Assembly (NCBI GenBank): GCA_030739735.1
Contig: JASLYQ010000012.1
Span: 1 to 64,000, forward strand
Length of the DNA stretch: 64,000 nucleotides
Direction: 5' to 3'
Source of the DNA: Alphaproteobacteria bacterium
Lineage (GTDB): Bacteria > Pseudomonadota > Alphaproteobacteria > UBA7887
The position numbers and the translations under genes are program-made. The stretch's first letter is position 1, and every line of letters begins with the position of its first letter. This document shows positions 28,424-41,893 of the stretch, one piece after another. A model generated the notes under the pieces. That model had not been told where the DNA came from, ran no database searches, and saw only the letters and a list, made by a program, of their open reading frames with translations.

Positions 28424-29305
28424 ATGGCCACGCTCAAAACCCTCCGCACCCGCATTAATAGCGTCTCGGCGACGCAGAAGATCACTAGCGCTATGAAGAT
28501 GGTGGCGGCATCGAAGCTACGCCGTGCCCAGGAAGCGGCGGAGGCCGCGCGCCCCTACGCCGATCGCATGGAGCGCATGGCGCGCTCGCTAGCCGATTGC
28601 CTGGCCGATAACGAGACGGCGCTGTTGCGGGGCACCGGCAAGAGCGATACCCACCTGCTGGTGGTAGCGACCTCGGATCGCGGGCTTTGCGGCGGCTTTA
28701 ACAGCTCTATCGTCCGCGCCGTGCGTGCGCGCATCGGCGAGTTGGAGAGCGAGGGCGCCGCGATCAAGCTGTTTCTCATCGGTCGCAAGGGTCGCGAGCA
28801 GTTGCAGCGGAACCACGGCTCGCAGATCGTCGAGACCCATGAGGACATGGGCATGCGTGGCGCCAGTTTCGGCGACGCGGCGGTTATCGCCGCCAACATC
28901 GCCAATCGCTTCGAGGTCGGCGAGTTCGATGTCTGTACCATCTACTACAATCACTTCAAGTCGGCGGTAAGCCAGGTGGTCACGCCGCTGCAACTGATTC
29001 CCTTCACCAGTGCGGATAGCGAGACTGACGGCGGCGTGCAAGCTCCCGACGCGGTCTACGAGTTCGAGCCTGGTGAGGAAGAGATTCTGGCTGACCTGTT
29101 GCCGCGCAACATTGCTGTACAAATCTTTCGTGCGCTGCTGGAGAACGCTGCCAGCGAGCAAGGCGCGCGGATGATGGCGATGGACAATGCGACGCGGAGT
29201 GCCGGCGAGATGATTGACAGCCTGACACTGACCTACAACCGTACTCGTCAGGCGGTCATCACCAAGGAACTTATCGAGATTATTTCCGGTGCCGAGGCGA
29301 TCTAG
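28424..29305 (+). CDS. atpG: ATP synthase F1 subunit gamma
   Basis: Central rotating shaft of F1. 293 residues; N-terminal [29 protein letters not shown] coil, [12 protein letters not shown], and C-terminal [35 protein letters not shown], which inserts into the alpha/beta hexamer. 26 bases after atpA. Confidence 0.98.
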   Translation: MATLKTLRTRINSVSATQKITSAMKMVAASKLRRAQEAAEAARPYADRMERMARSLADCLADNETALLRGTGKSDTHLLVVATSDRGLCGGFNSSIVRAVRARIGELESEGAAIKLFLIGRKGREQLQRNHGSQIVETHEDMGMRGASFGDAAVIAANIANRFEVGEFDVCTIYYNHFKSAVSQVVTPLQLIPFTSADSETDGGVQAPDAVYEFEPGEEEILADLLPRNIAVQIFRALLENAASEQGARMMAMDNATRSAGEMIDSLTLTYNRTRQAVITKELIEIISGAEAI

Positions 29306-30763
<1,458 letters not shown>

Positions 30764-30773
30764 GGCGCACAAT

Positions 30774-31202
30774 ATGGCGGATGCCGAAAATAAGGTAGCC
30801 TTCGAACTCGTTTCGCCCGAGAAGCTGCTGATCTCGCGCCAGGTAGACATGGTGGTGGTGCCGGGTGAAGAAGGTGACTTCGGCGTTCTTCCCGGCCACG
30901 CGTCAGTGATAGCAGGTCTGCGCGACTGGGTGCTCGAAATCCACGACGCCGGCGAGGTCAGCGACCGCTTGTTCCTCTCGCGCGGCTTCGCCGAAGTGAC
31001 GCCTGAGCGTTGCACGGTGTTGGCTGAGGAGGCTTTGCTGCTCTCCGATATCGACAGCGCCGGCGCCGAAGCGTCCGTGACCCGCGCTGAGCGGGCGTTG
31101 GAAGACGCCGGCGATGATGAGGCGCGCGCGGAGGCTGAGACCAAACTGACCCGCGCCCAAGCACTCGTCGAGGCGTTGAGTTACTTTAAGACCGGCGTTT
31201 AA
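30774..31202 (+). CDS. atpC: ATP synthase F1 subunit epsilon
   Basis: Foot of the central stalk and intrinsic inhibitor of ATP hydrolysis. 142 residues from ATG 30774; beta-sandwich domain (FELVSPEKLLISRQVDMVVVPGEEGDFGVLPGHA) and a C-terminal two-helix region. 10 bases after atpD. Its last four bases overlap the end of convergent rppH. Confidence 0.96.
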   Translation: MADAENKVAFELVSPEKLLISRQVDMVVVPGEEGDFGVLPGHASVIAGLRDWVLEIHDAGEVSDRLFLSRGFAEVTPERCTVLAEEALLLSDIDSAGAEASVTRAERALEDAGDDEARAEAETKLTRAQALVEALSYFKTGV

Positions 31203-31684
31203 TCTGTCCGCAAGCTTTCGATGATGGGTCGGAACTCCTCAATCACGGCCTCGTAGACGGCGCGCTTGAACGAGACTACCAGCTCGGGCAGGCGTTCGGG
31301 CTCGATCCAGCGCCAGTCCTCAAACTCGGGATGATGGGTTTCCAGATTCACGTCGGAATCCTGACCGAGAAAACGCATCGCGAACCATTTCTGCTTCTGA
31401 CCGCGGTAGCGCCCACGCCAAGCTTTGCCCGAGATGGCTCGCGGCAGCTCGTAATGATGCCAGTCATCGCTCTCTCCGAGAATATCGACGGCTTGTACGC
31501 CGGTCTCCTCGGCCAGCTCGCGCAGCGCCGCGTTGTGTGGTGATTCCCCCTTGTTGATGCCGCCCTGGGGCATCTGCCAAGCTGACCGCCGCATGCCTTT
31601 GCGCCAGCCGACGAAGGTGCAACCCTGAGCATTCAGCAGCATCACGCCGACGCAGAGCCGGTAGGGGCGGTCGTCAGCGCTCAT
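31199..31684 (-). CDS. rppH: RNA pyrophosphohydrolase RppH
   Basis: Nudix hydrolase that removes pyrophosphate from RNA 5' ends and triggers decay. 161 residues; YRLCVGVMLLNAQG, Nudix box GGINKGESPHNAALRELAEETGV, and WWRG-like element KAWRGRYRGQKQKWFAMRF typical of RppH/NudH rather than generic Nudix proteins. The start overlaps the end of the remnant at 31681-31829 by ATGA. Confidence 0.95.
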   Translation of the reverse strand: MSADDRPYRLCVGVMLLNAQGCTFVGWRKGMRRSAWQMPQGGINKGESPHNAALRELAEETGVQAVDILGESDDWHHYELPRAISGKAWRGRYRGQKQKWFAMRFLGQDSDVNLETHHPEFEDWRWIEPERLPELVVSFKRAVYEAVIEEFRPIIESLRTD

Positions 31685-31829
31685 CCTGCGGCGGTCTGCG
31701 CTCGGCGCGCGAGCATGACCATCAGCGGTGCTAAGGCAACTTCGTAGGGCAGCAGGTTCGACAGAGGTGGTTGGCTAGGCAGCCCATAAGTGCGGCCGCA
31801 GCGGTAGCCCGCGACAGTGCCCACCTCAT
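31681..31829 (-). pseudogene. Deleted gene between ctpA and rppH (only both ends remain)
   Basis: The space holds a start overlapping the ctpA stop (ATGA at 31826-31829) that reads MRWALSRATAAAALMGCLAN, a signal- or membrane-anchor-like N-terminus that stops after 33 codons. A different frame runs into the rppH start, ending LLPYEVALAPLMVMLARRA-QTAAG with its stop again overlapping rppH by ATGA. In many alphaproteobacteria a divergent polysaccharide deacetylase family gene sits exactly here, so this is best read as that gene after a large internal, out-of-frame deletion. The family assignment comes from position; the surviving pieces are too short to prove it. Confidence 0.5.
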
Positions 31830-33154
31830 GCCTTCTTGTCGAAAAGCGCCACGCCCGTTAATAGGTCGAGCGCACGCTGCAACTGAAAGTCGATCAATCC
31901 GCTGTCCATGCCGGAGCGCGCCTCGGTCGGCGGTGCTTCGGCATCGGGCTCGGCTTCAACATCCACATCCCCCGACGTTCCCTCATCGGTCGGCTCGGCG
32001 TCGCCGTCCGCAGGAGCATCGAGAGCGCCGCGCAGGTCCGACTCGCGCCGCTGGTCACTGTCCTCCACCGCTTCGAGCAAGGTCCTCTCGACGGTGATAT
32101 CGGGCTCAATGCCGGTCGCCTGGATCGAGCGCCCCGACGGCGTGTAATAGCGCGCTGTGGTTAAACGCATGGCGCCGTTGCCTGGCAGCGGAATGATCGT
32201 TTGCACCGAGCCCTTGCCGAAGGAGCGCGTGCCGAGCACCACCGCACGGCGATGGTCCTGCAGCGCACCCGCGACGATCTCAGAGGCCGATGCCGAACCG
32301 CTGTTGATCAGCACCACCATAGGCAGGCCGTCGGTCAGGTCGCCAAGCTCTGCATTATAGCGCTGGGCGCTGTCGCTGCGCCGCCCGCGCGTGGACACGA
32401 TCTCGCCTTGGTCGAGGAAGCTGTCGGAAACCGAGATAGCCTGATCAAGCAGACCACCCGGATTGTTGCGCAGGTCGAGCACCAGGCCTTTCATCCGGTC
32501 GCCGATCTCGTGGCGCAGCTTGGCGATACCTTCCCTGAGCCCGTCCTGGGTTTGTTCGGTAAACGAGGTGATGCGCACATAGCCGACATCGTCTTCGCGG
32601 CGCCAGCGCACTGAGCGGATCTTGACCACGTTGCGGACCAGATGAACGTCGAATGGCGCCGGCTCGCTTTCGCGCAATACGGTAATGGTGATCTCGGAGT
32701 CAATTGGGCCGCGCATGCGCTCGACTGTTTCGGACAGGGTTAGACCGAGCACCTGTTCGCCATCGATATGGCTGATCATATCGCCTGAGAGAATACCCGC
32801 GCGTGAGGCTGGAGTGTCATCGATCGGCGAGACCACCTTGACCAGGCCGTTCTCCATCGTGACCTCGATGCCGAGCCCGCCGAACTCGCCGCGAGTTTGC
32901 ACCTGCATGTCCTTGAAGTCACGTGGTGGCATGTAGCTCGAATGAGGATCGAGCGTCTGCAACATGCCCTCGACGGCGGCGCGGATCAACTCCTCGTCGG
33001 TCACTTCCTCGACAAATTCCGAGCGCACGCGCTCGAATACGTCGCCAAACAGGTTGAGCTGGCGATAGGTATCGGAATTGGCCGCCCAGGCGGCACTGGC
33101 GATACCCAGAAATGTAACAACGCCGGCACCGGCGATTAGCAACTTGCGGATCAT
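31826..33154 (-). CDS. ctpA: Carboxy-terminal processing protease CtpA (S41 family)
   Basis: Periplasmic serine protease. 442 residues: N-terminal anchor/signal (LLIAGAGVVTFLGIASAAWA), PDZ domain near 90-170, catalytic serine in VLINSGSASASEIVAGAL and lysine in GTRSFGKGSVQTI. The last 100 residues are an acidic Glu/Asp/Ala-rich linker ending in a short conserved-looking segment (LQRALDLLTGVALFDKKA). Start overlaps the upstream envC-like stop by ATGA; the two probably act together in cell-wall remodelling. Confidence 0.95.
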   Translation of the reverse strand: MIRKLLIAGAGVVTFLGIASAAWAANSDTYRQLNLFGDVFERVRSEFVEEVTDEELIRAAVEGMLQTLDPHSSYMPPRDFKDMQVQTRGEFGGLGIEVTMENGLVKVVSPIDDTPASRAGILSGDMISHIDGEQVLGLTLSETVERMRGPIDSEITITVLRESEPAPFDVHLVRNVVKIRSVRWRREDDVGYVRITSFTEQTQDGLREGIAKLRHEIGDRMKGLVLDLRNNPGGLLDQAISVSDSFLDQGEIVSTRGRRSDSAQRYNAELGDLTDGLPMVVLINSGSASASEIVAGALQDHRRAVVLGTRSFGKGSVQTIIPLPGNGAMRLTTARYYTPSGRSIQATGIEPDITVERTLLEAVEDSDQRRESDLRGALDAPADGDAEPTDEGTSGDVDVEAEPDAEAPPTEARSGMDSGLIDFQLQRALDLLTGVALFDKKA

Positions 33155-34398
33155 CCACTGACCTTTCGTTCACCTGACGCGAGCCATGGGATCGGATCTA
33201 TGGGTTCGCCGCCATGACGAATCTCGACATATAGAAGCGTAGGGCCATCGGAGGAAACCGCTACACTGCCGACAGGCTCTCCCGCTCCAAGCCATTGTCC
33301 GACCATGGCGTCAACACGGGAGAATCCAGCTAAGAGCGTATGATATCCGCCCGCATGCTGTACGATCAAGAGTTGCCCATAGTTGCGGAACGGGCCGGCG
33401 AAAACCACAGAGCCCGCGCGCGGGGCCACAACTTGGGCACCGGGGCGAACCTCAATGCGGATACCAAGACTAGCGCCACCCGCTGCGAGGGGCTCGCCGA
33501 AATGCTCGACCACTTGGCCATGGGTAGGATAGGGCAGGCTCGACCCAGGCGCTGCGGGTAGGGCGACCACCTTTGTTGGTGCCGCCGGGGCCAGGCTGGC
33601 GCCGGGCTCGGTAAGCGCGATGGTGGAAGGCTCATCCAGAGTTTCGCGCCTAGCCGCCTGTTCCACGGTGATGCGCTCGACCAGCGATTTTAGGTCCTCG
33701 GCTTTTGCCGCCAGCACCAGCATTTCCGCCGCCAGATCCCGGCGTTCGGCCACCATGGCCGCTTGCAGGCTTGACTTGCGCTCCAGCAAGTGGTGCAGCT
33801 GGGTCTGTTCGCTGTTGTAAAGGGCGTTGGCATCAGCGAGGTTTTGCTTAGCCTGGGCGCCTGCCAGCCGCAAGACCTCCAAGGCTCGCAGCTCCTCCGC
33901 TAGGGCGATGGAGCGGTGTTGGAGCTCCGGCACCACGCTATCGAGGAGGACGATGCTGCGCACTGTATTGGCCCACTCAGCAGGTCTTCCGAGCATTGCG
34001 CTCGGCGGGGTGCGAGCGACCCACGTCAGCGCTGCCAATGCCGATTCGAGGCCAGCGCGATGCCGGGTATAGGCGGCTTTGGCGGTCGTCTGTCGCGCTT
34101 CGATATCGGCCAGCGCGCGCTCGCTGTCACCGAGACGGGTCTCCTGCTCTTGGACGGCCGCGGCGGTGTTGATAAGCTGCCCGCGGATCGTCGCGATCTC
34201 GGCAGCGACCGCATGGGCCTCCCGGTCAAGCGCTGCCTCGCGCGCCCCTCCTTCTTCCAACGCGCGCTCGACGGCATCGAGGGTCCGGCCCGTGTTGCCG
34301 CTGCTCTCTTGTGTCAGGCCGTCTGTCGGCGCGGTGGAAACTGTCGCGGCTAGCGCCGCGGCGAGAAGCGGTCGACGCCGGCGCTCATCCTGCCGCAC
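33151..34398 (-). CDS. EnvC-like murein hydrolase activator (M23 fold)
   Basis: Secreted protein of 415 residues: signal peptide, about 220 residues of coiled coil (ALDREAHAVAAEIATIRGQL, LGDSERALADIEARQTTAKAAYTRH), then a C-terminal LytM/M23 domain (VVAPRAGSVVFAGPFRNYGQLLIVQHAGGYHTLLAGFS). The metal ligands of active M23 endopeptidases look incomplete (the HxxxD motif is not evident), as expected for EnvC-type amidase activators. Start is GTG at 34398, giving a 14-base overlap with the gpmI 3' end. Located between gpmI and ctpA as in many alphaproteobacteria. Confidence 0.88.
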   Translation of the reverse strand: MRQDERRRRPLLAAALAATVSTAPTDGLTQESSGNTGRTLDAVERALEEGGAREAALDREAHAVAAEIATIRGQLINTAAAVQEQETRLGDSERALADIEARQTTAKAAYTRHRAGLESALAALTWVARTPPSAMLGRPAEWANTVRSIVLLDSVVPELQHRSIALAEELRALEVLRLAGAQAKQNLADANALYNSEQTQLHHLLERKSSLQAAMVAERRDLAAEMLVLAAKAEDLKSLVERITVEQAARRETLDEPSTIALTEPGASLAPAAPTKVVALPAAPGSSLPYPTHGQVVEHFGEPLAAGGASLGIRIEVRPGAQVVAPRAGSVVFAGPFRNYGQLLIVQHAGGYHTLLAGFSRVDAMVGQWLGAGEPVGSVAVSSDGPTLLYVEIRHGGEPIDPIPWLASGERKVSG

Positions 34399-35941
34399 TG
34401 CGCTGGGGCTTAGGTGCGGCGAGGGCGAGCAGAGAATGCCCGGACATCTCGGCTGGCACTGCGAGGCCCATCATGGCAAGCACCGTCGGTGCGACATCCG
34501 CTAGGCTGCCGTCCTCAAGACCTTCCGCCGTGCCGCAGGCGAGCACCAGCGGTACTTTGTTAAGTGTATGCGCCGTATGAGGTTCACCGGTTTCCGGATC
34601 GCGCATTTGCTCGACATTGCCGTGGTCCGCTGTGACCAACAGCATGCCGCCGGCTTGCTGCACCGCCGTCTCGATACGGGCGAGGCATACGTCTACCGTT
34701 TCGACCGCGCGCTTGGCCGCGCTCATGTTGCCTGTGTGGCCGACCATGTCGGGGTTGGCGTAGTTGACCACCACCAGCTCGGCTTCGCCATTATCCAGTG
34801 TGGCCACCACAACGTCCGTCACCTCTGCCGCAGACATCTCCGGCTTGAGGTCGTAGGTCGGGACCTGCGGTGAGGGGATGAGAACGCGGCGTTCGCCTTC
34901 GTGCTCGTTCTCGCAACCGCCATCGAGAAAAAACGTCACATGGGCATATTTTTCGGTCTCGGCGACGCGCAGTTGTCGCAAGCCGGCGGCGGCGACGGTC
35001 TCGCCGAGGGTGCTGCTGAGGTCGAGCGGCGTGAATATGGTACCGAGTAGGGCATCGAGCGCCGCGGCATAACGGGTCATGCCGAGCGCTGCGGCGAAAG
35101 TGACGCGGTGACGCCGCACGAAGGCATCAAATTCCGGGTCGAGCAAGGCGGTCAGGATCTGGCGGACGCGGTCGGCACGAAAATTCGCCATCAGTATGCC
35201 GTCACCATCTGACATGGGCACCGCATCTGCGATCAGCGTTGGCAACACGAACTCGTCGCTCACACCCTTGGCGTAGTTGGCAGAAATTGCCGCTGCGGCA
35301 GTTTCCAAGCGGCGTCCCTCGGCCAGCACGTAGGCGTTGTAGGCAGTTTCAGTGCGTTGCCAACGCATGTCGCGATCCATGGCGTAATAGCGCCCGCACA
35401 GGCTGGTTAGCGAGACATCGGGCAGGTCTGCGATTTCGGCCTCGAATGCAGCGATAAAGCCGTCCGCGCTGCGTGGCGGTGTATCGCGGCCGTCGAGCAG
35501 CGCATGCGCACGCACCGGAATGCCGGCGGCAGACAGCGCCCGGGCAAGCACCACCATGTGGTCCTGATGGGAATGCACGCCGCCCGGCGAAAGCAGTCCG
35601 AACAGGTGACAAGCGCCGCCGCTTCGGTTGAGCTTGGTCATGAAATCCGTCAGCGCCGGCATGGTACAGAGAAATCCGTCTGCCACGGCCGCGTCAATGC
35701 GCGACAGATCCTGGAGGACTACACGCCCGGCGCCGATGTTCATGTGACCAACTTCGGAATTACCCATCTGGGCTGCGGGCAGACCGACGGCGATGGCCGA
35801 GGCGTCGAGCTGGCTGCAGGGGCGCGTCGCGCGCCAGCGGTCCCAGGTCGGCGTGGCACCCACGGCGATGGCATTGTCGCTGCTCGCGGTCCCATCACCC
35901 CAGCCGTCGAGAATACATAGAACGACAGGTGAGCTTGCCAT
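34385..35941 (-). CDS. gpmI: 2,3-bisphosphoglycerate-independent phosphoglycerate mutase GpmI
   Basis: Manganese-dependent mutase of glycolysis. 518 residues from ATG 35941 (MASSPVVLCILDGWG); a frame extending to 35980 lies inside rsfS. Phosphorylated serine in MGNSEVGHMNIGAGR near 65, DGRDTPP, and metal-binding VNYANPDMVGHTGN and VTADHGNVEQM. It starts 2 bases after the rsfS stop; rlmH, which often lies between them, is absent. Confidence 0.96.
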   Translation of the reverse strand: MASSPVVLCILDGWGDGTASSDNAIAVGATPTWDRWRATRPCSQLDASAIAVGLPAAQMGNSEVGHMNIGAGRVVLQDLSRIDAAVADGFLCTMPALTDFMTKLNRSGGACHLFGLLSPGGVHSHQDHMVVLARALSAAGIPVRAHALLDGRDTPPRSADGFIAAFEAEIADLPDVSLTSLCGRYYAMDRDMRWQRTETAYNAYVLAEGRRLETAAAAISANYAKGVSDEFVLPTLIADAVPMSDGDGILMANFRADRVRQILTALLDPEFDAFVRRHRVTFAAALGMTRYAAALDALLGTIFTPLDLSSTLGETVAAAGLRQLRVAETEKYAHVTFFLDGGCENEHEGERRVLIPSPQVPTYDLKPEMSAAEVTDVVVATLDNGEAELVVVNYANPDMVGHTGNMSAAKRAVETVDVCLARIETAVQQAGGMLLVTADHGNVEQMRDPETGEPHTAHTLNKVPLVLACGTAEGLEDGSLADVAPTVLAMMGLAVPAEMSGHSLLALAAPKPQRSAAG

Positions 35942-35943
35942 GG

Positions 35944-36288
35944 CTACTGGGTGGCTATCTCGGGCAGCGGCATCGACCACATCTTTTCTAAATTGTAGAA
36001 GTCACGGACTTCTGGACGAAAGACATGAACGATGACATCGCCGGCGTCGATCAGCACCCAGTCACCTTGGGCCAGGCCCTCAGTGCCGACGGGTCTAAAA
36101 CCGCTCTTCTTCAAGCACTCGACGAGATGTTCGGCGATCGCTACAACATGCCGATGGGAGCGGCCGCTGGCGATGATCATGGTATCGGTGATGGTTGTCT
36201 TGCCGACGAGGTCGATGACGGTCACGTCCTCAGCCTGGTCTTCCTCGAGCGAGCCGGTGGCAAGCAGGCGGACTGCTTCGGCACGCAA
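35944..36288 (-). CDS. rsfS: Ribosomal silencing factor RsfS
   Basis: Iojap-family protein that binds L14 and blocks subunit joining under starvation. 114 residues with DVTVIDLVGKTTITDTMIIASGRS, VIAEHLVE-type helix, GDWVLIDAGDVIVHVF and the terminal FYNLEKMW motif. Follows nadD by 17 bases, the usual nadD-rsfS pair. Confidence 0.95.
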   Translation of the reverse strand: MRAEAVRLLATGSLEEDQAEDVTVIDLVGKTTITDTMIIASGRSHRHVVAIAEHLVECLKKSGFRPVGTEGLAQGDWVLIDAGDVIVHVFRPEVRDFYNLEKMWSMPLPEIATQ

Positions 36289-36305
36289 GGATTGGCTAGC
36301 TTCGC

Positions 36306-36926
36306 TTATGTTACGCTCCTCTTCTTAATTGCACCGTCGCTCCAGGTCCCGGCCTGCCGTATTGCCGTCGCCGAGAGAGGATCGAGGGCGCCGCCTACGA
36401 ACGCCCATGCTGGCGCTGGCGCTCCGACCAGACTGGTAGCCTTTCTTGCAGGCTTGCGAAACCTCGCGAATCGCTTTGCTGCCGGTGACCTAAACGCTCT
36501 CAGAGAATAGGTCGGGCGGGCAAAAATCGCAACGGGGACAATGCGTAGCAACTCCGGCCAGCGGTGCCAGGCATGCAGTTGGGCCAGGTTGTCGGCGCCC
36601 ATGATCCATACGAAACGGGCCTTCGGCAGGCGTCGGCGAAGGATGCGGACCGTATCATGTGAAAAGCGGGTTCCGAGGGCCGCTTCAATCGCCGTGACGC
36701 GGATCGGGCCATGGCCAGCGCAGCGTCGGGCCTGGGCCAGGCGTGCGGCCAACGGCGCCATCTCGCTGCTCCCTTTCAACGGGTTCTGCGGCGAGACCAG
36801 CCACCACACTTCATCGAGCCGCAACAGGCGCACGGCCCGCAGGCTGATGCGCCGATGCGCGGCATGGGCGGGATTGTACGAGCCTCCAAGCAGGCCCACG
36901 CGCCGGGCTCTGCCGAGCCGCGCCAA
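36306..36926 (-). CDS. nadD: Nicotinate-nucleotide adenylyltransferase NadD
   Basis: Adenylates nicotinate mononucleotide in NAD synthesis. 206 residues; nucleotide-binding GLLGGSYNPAHAAHRRIS near 11-28, WWLVSPQNPLK, and WIMGADNLAQLHAWHRW. No ATG is available in frame; the start is most likely TTG 36926, preceded by GGCGAG. The C-terminal region is Arg/Lys/Ala rich and the ISxTxIR element appears as LSATAIRQ. Follows proA by 26 bases. Confidence 0.93.
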   Translation of the reverse strand: MARLGRARRVGLLGGSYNPAHAAHRRISLRAVRLLRLDEVWWLVSPQNPLKGSSEMAPLAARLAQARRCAGHGPIRVTAIEAALGTRFSHDTVRILRRRLPKARFVWIMGADNLAQLHAWHRWPELLRIVPVAIFARPTYSLRAFRSPAAKRFARFRKPARKATSLVGAPAPAWAFVGGALDPLSATAIRQAGTWSDGAIKKRSVT

Positions 36927-36952
36927 CTCGCCGGCGATGGCACCTGGCGCGC

Positions 36953-38220
36953 TCAGGATCGGGTTTGTCCGCTGCCGTGGACGACGTATTTGTAGCTGGT
37001 CAGCTGCTCCAGCCCGACCGGCCCACGTGCATGCAGCTTGCCAGTGGAGATGCCGATCTCGGCTCCCATGCCGAACTCACCGCCGTCGGCGAACTGGGTC
37101 GAGGCGTTGTGCAGCACGATGCCGCTGTCGACGCGGTCGAGGAAGCGCTCAGCCGCTTCTTTATCCTCGGTGATGATGCTGTCGGTGTGATGCGAGCCAT
37201 GCGCGTCTATATGGGCGATCGCCTCGTCCACGCCATCGACCGTCTTGATAGCGATGATGGCGTCGAGATATTCAGCATCCCAATCCTCGCTGTTAGCGAC
37301 TATGACCCGGTCATCCACCGCTCGCGTCTCGGCATCGCCACGCACCTCGCAGCCCGCGTCCAGGAAGCTCTTGACCAACTGCGGTAAAATCTCCGCCGCC
37401 GCCGCTTTGTCGACTAGTACGGTCTCGGCCGCGCCGCAAATGCTGGTGCGCCGCAGCTTGGCGTTGAGGCAGATGGATTCCGCCATATCGGCCTCTGCCG
37501 CGCCATCGACATAGACGTGGCAGATGCCGTCGAGATGCTTGAGTACGGGCACCCGGCTCTCTTCGGCGACGCGCGCTACCAGCGACTTGCCGCCGCGCGG
37601 CACCAGCACGTCGATATAGTCCACCATGGTCAGCATTTCGCCCACCGCGGCGCGATCGCGCGTGGGCACGAGCTGGATACAGGCTTCGGGCAGGCTGGCA
37701 ACCTTGAGCCCCTGCACCAGCGTCGCGTGGATGGCGCGCGAGGAATGGAAGCTTTCCGAGCCGCCGCGCAGAATAGCCGCATTGCCAGACTTGAGGCATA
37801 GACAGCCGGCGTCTGCCGTCACATTGGGTCGCGATTCGTAGATGATACCGATGACACCGAGCGGCACCCGCACGCGGCCGATCCTGAGGCCGTTTGGGCG
37901 CTTCCATTCGTCGATCTTGAGGCCGACCGGATCGGGTAGGTCAGCAACCGCCTCCAGCCCTGCGGCAATGCTCTCGCCGCGTGCTGGATCGAGCGCCAGA
38001 CGGTCGAGCAGCGCATCCGTCATACCGCGTGCGCGGGCCGCTTCAATGTCCTGAGCGTTGGCTTCAATCAGGGTTTTTGTGTCGGCTCGCATGGCCTCGG
38101 CAGCGGCACGCAAGGCCACGTTCTTGGTCTCGGTCGAGGTCCGCGCGAGCGTCGCTGCAGCGTCTTTGGCGGCTTCGCCCAGGGTCCGCATCATGGCAGT
38201 GATGTTTTCGCTGCCGTCGC

Positions 38221-38224
<4 letters not shown>
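36953..38224 (-). CDS. proA: Gamma-glutamyl phosphate reductase ProA
   Basis: Second enzyme of proline synthesis, reducing gamma-glutamyl phosphate to the semialdehyde. 423 residues of aldehyde-dehydrogenase fold: [32 protein letters not shown], catalytic Cys in [14 protein letters not shown], and [32 protein letters not shown]. Overlaps the proB stop by ATGA, so coupled to proB. Confidence 0.97.
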
Positions 38225-40921
<2,697 letters not shown>

Positions 40922-40944
40922 GATCGTGCTGTTAGCGAAGTGGG

Positions 40945-40976
40945 AATACAAAAAGGGAGATGGTGGCCCATCTCCC
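40945..40976 (-). terminator. Rho-independent terminator after rpmA
   Basis: On the minus strand GGGAGATGG (from 40976 to 40968), loop GCCA, CCATCTCCC (to 40955), then TTTTTGTATT. A perfect nine-base-pair stem with a T tract, 61 bases after rpmA, closing the rplU-rpmA operon. Confidence 0.9.
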
Positions 40977-41036
40977 TGCTTCGCGTGATCCGTTTTGACA
41001 TGGGCGCCACCGTCAGTGGGGGGCACCCACCGACCG

Positions 41037-41315
41037 TTATGAGGATTCGCCCGGTCGCACTGTGTCGACATCGACAGACACGAAGGTGCGGCCGAGCCGG
41101 CCGGAGCGGAACGTCACCTTGCCCTCGGTCAGGGCGAAAAGCGTATGGTCCTTGCCCATGCCGACGTTCTCGCCGGGATGGAACTTGGTGCCGCGCTGGC
41201 GCACAATGATATTGCCTGGAATGACGATCTCGCCGCCATACTTCTTGACGCCGAGTCGCCGGCCCGCCGAATCGCGGCCGTTGCGTGAGCTGCCGCCCGC
41301 CTTTTTATGGGCCAT
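41037..41315 (-). CDS. rpmA: 50S ribosomal protein L27
   Basis: Contacts tRNA at the peptidyl-transferase centre. 92 residues with the basic N-terminus [24 protein letters not shown], then [28 protein letters not shown]. No cleavable N-terminal extension. 12 bases after rplU. Confidence 0.98.
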   Translation of the reverse strand: MAHKKAGGSSRNGRDSAGRRLGVKKYGGEIVIPGNIIVRQRGTKFHPGENVGMGKDHTLFALTEGKVTFRSGRLGRTFVSVDVDTVRPGESS

Positions 41316-41327
41316 TCTTCTATCTCC

Positions 41328-41645
41328 CTAGGCGTCGGCCCTGATATCGGCGATGCGCAGCACGGTCTGTGCCTGGCGATGGCCGCGCTTGCGGCGATAG
41401 CCCTGGCGGCGTTTCTTCTTGAACACGATGACCTTGTCGTCCCGTGCCTGCTCAAGCACCGTGGCGGTTACTTTAGCGCCGGAGACGGTCGGCGTGCCGA
41501 TGGTTGCCTCGGCGCCCTCGCCCACCATCAGTACATCGTTGAAGGCAATCTCGTCGCCGGCCTCGCCGGACAGGCGCTCGACGGAGATCACATCGTTCTT
41601 AGAGACACGGTACTGCTTGCCGCCGGTCTTTATGACTGCGTACAT
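41328..41645 (-). CDS. rplU: 50S ribosomal protein L21
   Basis: rRNA-binding large-subunit protein, 105 residues from ATG 41645 ([18 protein letters not shown]). The frame stays open to 41894 but that part runs antisense through tRNA-Ser. [16 protein letters not shown] is the conserved basic motif. Transcribed from the promoter at 41701-41728. Confidence 0.97.
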   Translation of the reverse strand: MYAVIKTGGKQYRVSKNDVISVERLSGEAGDEIAFNDVLMVGEGAEATIGTPTVSGAKVTATVLEQARDDKVIVFKKKRRQGYRRKRGHRQAQTVLRIADIRADA

Positions 41646-41700
41646 GATGCACCCCAACGTGCGGCGCCCAGAGCGTGCCGCCAAATTTCGTGAGGGCGCG

Positions 41701-41728
41701 ACTATAGCGCCTGCCGTGGCCCTGTCAA
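41701..41728 (-). promoter_or_regulatory. Sigma-70 promoter of rplU-rpmA
   Basis: Minus-strand TTGACA (41723-41728), 16-base spacer, TATAGT (41701-41706), 56 bases before the rplU ATG. The consensus -35 and the shared GCTATAGT -10 context with the rpsF promoter make this the strongest promoter in the window. Confidence 0.75.
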
Positions 41729-41804
41729 CGCCGTCCACCAAGGGCGCTTGCCGCAGCAGAATCCCTGGGTTAGGTTCCGCCGGCCTCACGATAAGGGAGC
41801 CCGT

Positions 41805-41893
41805 GGAGGGGTGCCGGAGTGGTCGAACGGGGCGGTCTCGAAAACCGTTGTGCGCTTTGCGTACCGTGGGTTCGAATCCCACCCCCTCCGCCA
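41805..41893 (+). tRNA. tRNA-Ser (anticodon CGA)
   Basis: Acceptor GGAGGGG (41805-41811) pairs with CCCCTCC (41883-41889), discriminator G, encoded CCA (41891-41893). The anticodon loop CTCGAAA carries CGA at 41839-41841; a long variable arm (about 41849-41867) and GGTTCGAATCC T arm identify a type II serine tRNA. Confidence 0.96.
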
